From: Mucilaginibacter sp. OK098
GTDB taxonomy: Bacteria; Bacteroidota; Bacteroidia; Sphingobacteriales; Sphingobacteriaceae
Direction of reading: 5' to 3'
Length of the DNA stretch: 64,000 nt
NCBI RefSeq assembly: GCF_900142915.1
Contig: NZ_FRCM01000008.1
Coordinates: 62,001 to 126,000, forward strand
Below, one piece after another: positions 61,051 to 64,000 of this stretch. The translations under genes were made by a program, and so were the position numbers. Numbering within the stretch: the stretch's first letter is position 1; the number at the start of each line of letters is the position of its first letter. Under the pieces are notes generated by a model that was given only the letters and a program-made list of their open reading frames with translations, was not told the origin of the DNA and did not search any database.

Positions 61051-62553
61051 TTAAAATCCCTGAATTTCCGGCTGGCGGTATCTCCAAACTTTTTGCAACA
61101 GCTTTATCTCGTACGGATATTTGTAAAGGTTTACCTTATAGCGGAGCCCCGCTACCAGTTGGATCGCCTTTCTCTTGATCAGGTTAAGGCGGATATCGGT
61201 AACCGTAGGATACACCCCGTTCAGCACTGTCTCAAAGTTCCTGATCTTGTCTATCATCTCGGGAGTTAGCCATGGTGTAAGCGGGTTTTTCCGAAGGTCA
61301 AAACTTTCCCATGCCGGGCTGATCCAGTCTTCCAGCGTTTGCGGGAACCTGAAACCGCTGGCCAATACCTGTTTATACATCTCAGAGCCTTCTGTAGGTA
61401 CGGGGCTATAGGTATAAATAATGATCTCCGTGCGCGGGTTTACATGCTTAACCTTTTTTATAAAATCAATCTCGAAATCAATCTGGGCCTGCACCTTTTC
61501 CTGGGTTGGCGCCGGTGTGCCCAGCACAAACGAGTATTCAGGGATGATATCGAACTTTTTAAGCCGTTCAGCAAATTCAATGATCTGGTTCCCGGTTTGG
61601 GTGCCACCTTTATCCATTTGCGCCAGCACCTCATTATTACCGCTTTCCGCGCCAAAGAAGATGATCTTACAGCCTGATTCACGAATAGCAGTTAATGAGG
61701 AATCCTTAAACTTACTCATGGTATCTATCCGCGCCATTCCCCACCAGGTCATGTTTTCATCTTTCATCAGCCTTGAAAACTCAACGGCACGTTTTTCTGA
61801 AACAAAGAAATTGTTATCATGAAACTCAATAGCATCGGCGCCCCATTTATCTTTTATGTATTTAACATCTTTATAAACAGCCTGTGCCGATTTGCCTTTC
61901 CACCGGGCCTCATAAATTGGCACAACCGCACAGAATGAGCAGGTGAACGGGCAGCCTATGCTTGAATGATAGGCAAGTGTTTTTTGGCCCAGGTATGTTT
62001 TCCCTAAAAATTTGGTGATAGGATAAAAAGTATTCAGCTTATCGTATGGTAATGGCGGCAACGAGTCCTGGTCTATCAGGTCTTCTTTGGCCGTTTTTGA
62101 GATACTGCCATCAGGCGCTTTGTAGATCAGGTTTTTTATAAACTCAAACGGCTGATCATACTCTAAAGCATCAATCAAATTTGGGAAAGCATGATCTCCG
62201 GGACCATTAATAATAAAATCAACATAACCAGAATAAAGCACCGAGTTTGGCTGGTTTGACGGAAAATATCCACCCCAGATCATTTTGGTATAGGGAAATT
62301 TTTCTTTTATAGCCTTTGCAGCCAAAATTGCCTGCCGTAATTGCGGGCCGGGCATAACCGTAAACCCCAGGTACTTAAATTCACCCGTGTTTAAATACGA
62401 TTCTATTTTTTTTATGGGATCGGCTTCGCAATTGCCATCAACTATTACCCAATCATATTTTCCATCAACCGATGCGGCAATGTTTAAAATAGAATTTGGG
62501 ATCCTGTATTTATTTATAGCGCTTTTGGGATTGAACAGTAGTATCTTACTCAT
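61051..62553 (-). CDS. Radical SAM protein with cobalamin-binding-type domain
   Basis: The 500-residue protein has a B12-binding-like N-terminal domain (about 3-130; LLFNPKSAINKYRIPNSILN, GFTVMPGPQLRQAILAAKAI) without DxHxxG. The radical SAM core follows: CPFTCSFC (Cys201, Cys205, Cys208), then FFGAESGNNEVLAQM. It is the first gene of the five-gene operon, preceded by a leader of about 140 bases with an ECF-type promoter and a strong hairpin. It is a paralogue in layout of the radical SAM protein at 57783, but not a close copy. Confidence 0.9.
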   Translation of the reverse strand: MSKILLFNPKSAINKYRIPNSILNIAASVDGKYDWVIVDGNCEADPIKKIESYLNTGEFKYLGFTVMPGPQLRQAILAAKAIKEKFPYTKMIWGGYFPSNQPNSVLYSGYVDFIINGPGDHAFPNLIDALEYDQPFEFIKNLIYKAPDGSISKTAKEDLIDQDSLPPLPYDKLNTFYPITKFLGKTYLGQKTLAYHSSIGCPFTCSFCAVVPIYEARWKGKSAQAVYKDVKYIKDKWGADAIEFHDNNFFVSEKRAVEFSRLMKDENMTWWGMARIDTMSKFKDSSLTAIRESGCKIIFFGAESGNNEVLAQMDKGGTQTGNQIIEFAERLKKFDIIPEYSFVLGTPAPTQEKVQAQIDFEIDFIKKVKHVNPRTEIIIYTYSPVPTEGSEMYKQVLASGFRFPQTLEDWISPAWESFDLRKNPLTPWLTPEMIDKIRNFETVLNGVYPTVTDIRLNLIKRKAIQLVAGLRYKVNLYKYPYEIKLLQKVWRYRQPEIQGF

Positions 62554-62590
62554 GTTATATTCTCACAATATATTTGACAACAGGGCTGAT

Positions 62591-62638
62591 CTCCGTAATA
62601 CCGGCGGTAGTTATCCCGCCGGTATTTCCTTAACGGAG
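62591..62638 (-). promoter_or_regulatory. Strong hairpin in the 5' leader of the radical SAM operon
   Basis: AATACCGGCGG (62597-62607) pairs perfectly with CCGCCGGTATT (62616-62626). Outside it CTCCGT (62591-62596) pairs with ACGGAG (62633-62638). It lies between the ECF-type site (62697-62722) and the start at 62553, so it would be transcribed. No U-run follows on the minus strand, so a simple terminator is unlikely. It could be a regulatory or stability element. Confidence 0.7.
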
Positions 62639-62696
62639 ACGTCAGTTCACACAAAAACCAATTTAACCCCAATTAAACAATTACTCTGTAGTAATT

Positions 62697-62722
62697 ACGC
62701 CCTGCTAAAAGCTAAGGTTGCC
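62697..62722 (-). promoter_or_regulatory. ECF-type promoter of the radical SAM operon (site 6 of 7)
   Basis: On the minus strand GGCAACC (62722-62716), 16 bases, then CGTAATT (from 62699). Transcription would run left through the hairpin to the operon start at 62553, giving a leader of about 135 bases. Confidence 0.75.
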
Positions 62723-62747
62723 TGCTTTAATAAATAAAATTGCATAG

Positions 62748-62773
62748 GGCAACCCTCGTAAATAATTATACGT
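62748..62773 (+). promoter_or_regulatory. ECF-type promoter of the methyltransferase-amidohydrolase genes (site 7 of 7)
   Basis: GGCAACC at 62748-62754, 16 bases, then CGTAATC at 62771. It lies about 50 bases before the TTG start at 62823. It is back to back with site 6, 25 bases apart. Confidence 0.75.
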
Positions 62774-62822
62774 AATCTTTAGGTATACAACCTTTGGTTT
62801 TACATTTAAATTATACCCTGTT

Positions 62823-63563
62823 TTGATAGCAACATTAAAAAGGTACATTCATAAAAAGATCTTCCCGTCAATTATAAAAGAGCAGGGAGTTGTGGAAGCC
62901 TATGACATTTGGGCCGAAAATTACGATGCCCAGCCCGGTAACCTGATGCTTGACCTGGATGAACTGGTTTTTGGTGAATTACTGGGCACCATTGATATAC
63001 AAAACAAAGAAATTGCCGATATAGGATGCGGTACCGGTCGGCACTGGCCTAAAATTTTAAAGGAAGATGTTGCAGGCTTAACCGGTTTTGATGTTTCGCA
63101 GGGAATGCTTCAGAAGTTGAAAGAAAAATTTCAAGGAGCCAATACCCATACCATTACAGATAACGCGTTTTCTGATATCGCTGATCATACTTATGACATC
63201 ATCCTTTCCACCCTTACCGTTGCCCATATTGAAAATATTGAGGAAGCTTTGCAAGCATGGAGCAGGATCTTAAAAACTTCCGGGGATTTGATCATTACCG
63301 ATTTTCATCCCAACGCTTTAGCTTCCGGCGGTCAGCGAACTTTCAAACATAATAATGGCCACATTGCTGTGCGCAATTTTGTGCATTCAACCAACGCGAT
63401 AAGGGAAATACTTTTGAAAAATAATTTTAGGGTGGTTAGTGAAGTTGAAAAGAAAGTTGATGAAAAAGTAAGGCATTATTACCAGGCGCAAAATGCACTG
63501 CATGTATACGATAAATTTAAAGGCTTCCCGATAATTTACGGGATCCATTTCAGGAGGGGATAA
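62823..63563 (+). CDS. Class I SAM-dependent methyltransferase (TTG start)
   Basis: The 246-residue protein has an N-terminal helix VVEAYDIWAENYDAQPGN typical of UbiE/small-molecule methyltransferases, motif I in IADIGCGTGRHWPKIL, FDVSQGM, and HTYDIILSTLTVAHI. No ATG lies upstream near the frame start, and the TTG at 62823 gives a good N-terminus. It is followed without a gap by an amidohydrolase gene (ATG at 63564, immediately after the stop). Confidence 0.9.
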   Translation: MIATLKRYIHKKIFPSIIKEQGVVEAYDIWAENYDAQPGNLMLDLDELVFGELLGTIDIQNKEIADIGCGTGRHWPKILKEDVAGLTGFDVSQGMLQKLKEKFQGANTHTITDNAFSDIADHTYDIILSTLTVAHIENIEEALQAWSRILKTSGDLIITDFHPNALASGGQRTFKHNNGHIAVRNFVHSTNAIREILLKNNFRVVSEVEKKVDEKVRHYYQAQNALHVYDKFKGFPIIYGIHFRRG

Positions 63564-64000
63564 ATGATCCTTGGCAATATAAATATAATTGGCAATAACG
63601 AACCTGTAAACATCAGGGTTTGTAATGGAAAGATAGCGGATATTACTCCGGTATCTTCAAAAAACAAAACAGGTCACTTACAGCTAACTTTTGATGATGC
63701 CATTACATTTCCGGGACTTATAAACTCTCATGACCATTTGGATTTTAACCTCTTCCCTCAACTTGGCAACAAGAAATATCACAATTATACCGAATGGGGT
63801 AAGCATATCCACAAAACCTATAAAGATGAGATAGCCGCCGTTCTGAAAATCCCGGGGCTGTTAAGAGCTGAATGGGGTATATACAAAAACCTGCTTTGCG
63901 GTGTTACAACAGTGGTTAATCACGGTGAAAAATCAGGGTTGAAAAACGAGTTGATAACAGTGTTTGAAGAAAGCCAATGTTTGCATTCTGTCCATTTTGA
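63564..64000 (+). CDS. Amidohydrolase-superfamily protein (partial, runs off the window)
   Basis: From ATG 63564 to the window end 145 codons are visible. They show an urease/amidohydrolase-type N-terminal beta-sandwich (IRVCNGKIADITPVSS) and the first metal-binding motif FPGLINSHDHLDFNLFP with the HxH of SHDHLD. Later metal ligands lie outside the window. The fold includes deaminases, hydrolases and cyclic-amide cleaving enzymes. It directly follows the methyltransferase, so it shares site 7. Substrate unknown. Confidence 0.88.
   Translation, partial: MILGNINIIGNNEPVNIRVCNGKIADITPVSSKNKTGHLQLTFDDAITFPGLINSHDHLDFNLFPQLGNKKYHNYTEWGKHIHKTYKDEIAAVLKIPGLLRAEWGIYKNLLCGVTTVVNHGEKSGLKNELITVFEESQCLHSVHF

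Noticed and set aside
62591-62638. Cobalamin riboswitch
   Set aside because: The region is a simple hairpin with none of the multi-arm layout of known B12 riboswitches.
62554-62822. A small precursor peptide gene between the radical SAM operon and the methyltransferase
   Set aside because: No ATG-led frame of useful length was found; the space is taken by the two ECF-type sites and the hairpin.

Overview
The window looks like a chromosomal segment of a Bacteroidota bacterium, most likely Sphingobacteriaceae (Mucilaginibacter/Pedobacter-like). The grounds are a SusC/SusD pair, lipoproteins with a Cys-Lys-Lys lipobox, DUF5107 and DUF4255 proteins, AT-rich spacers without clear Shine-Dalgarno sites, TAnnTTTG-type -7 elements and many short palindromic repeats. 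I see no rRNA, tRNA, CRISPR array, transposase or integrase.

Layout. 1-3365 (minus): the leading end of an extracellular contractile injection system (eCIS) operon, with a DUF4255/Pvc16-like cap protein, an unrecognised protein, a tail sheath and the first six codons of a probable tube protein. 3976-18671: mixed metabolic and regulatory genes, including a RibD-like reductase, two AraC regulators, a GH20-like enzyme, a hybrid histidine kinase, an esterase, an amine oxidase, a phosphate transporter with UspA, and an SDR/VOC operon. It also holds two genes (12671 and 15687) that share a duplicated promoter block and a short N-terminal motif. 18731-25781: a sugar-use locus (DUF5107-TPR protein, sugar porter, aldose 1-epimerase, divergent AraC). 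25883-27438: a TsdA-like dihaem cytochrome c with a secreted DsrE-like protein. 27753-32475: SusC/SusD. 32810-42130: outer-membrane, membrane and secreted proteins, including a PQQ dehydrogenase with a cytochrome domain and three neighbouring proteins with LamG-like domains.

42212-64000 is the most interesting part. An ECF sigma factor heads an operon with a membrane-anchored beta-barrel protein, a YceI protein and a DUF5777 protein. Next to it lies an exopolysaccharide locus (five glycosyltransferases, a flippase, two polymerase/ligase-like proteins). This is followed by a nucleotidyltransferase, five tightly packed genes (three radical SAM proteins, two of them with cobalamin-binding-type N-termini, and two methyltransferases), and a divergent methyltransferase-amidohydrolase pair.

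Reading the gaps by eye, I found a bipartite motif, GGCAACC-N16-CGTAAT-like, in front of every transcription unit of this region: the sigma operon, the first GT2, the flippase operon, the polymerase operon, the nucleotidyltransferase, the radical SAM operon and the methyltransferase-amidohydrolase pair. All seven copies have exactly 16 bases between the two boxes and point towards the gene they precede. This has the form of an ECF promoter. It suggests one sigma-controlled regulon that couples polysaccharide synthesis to an uncharacterised radical-SAM/methyltransferase pathway.
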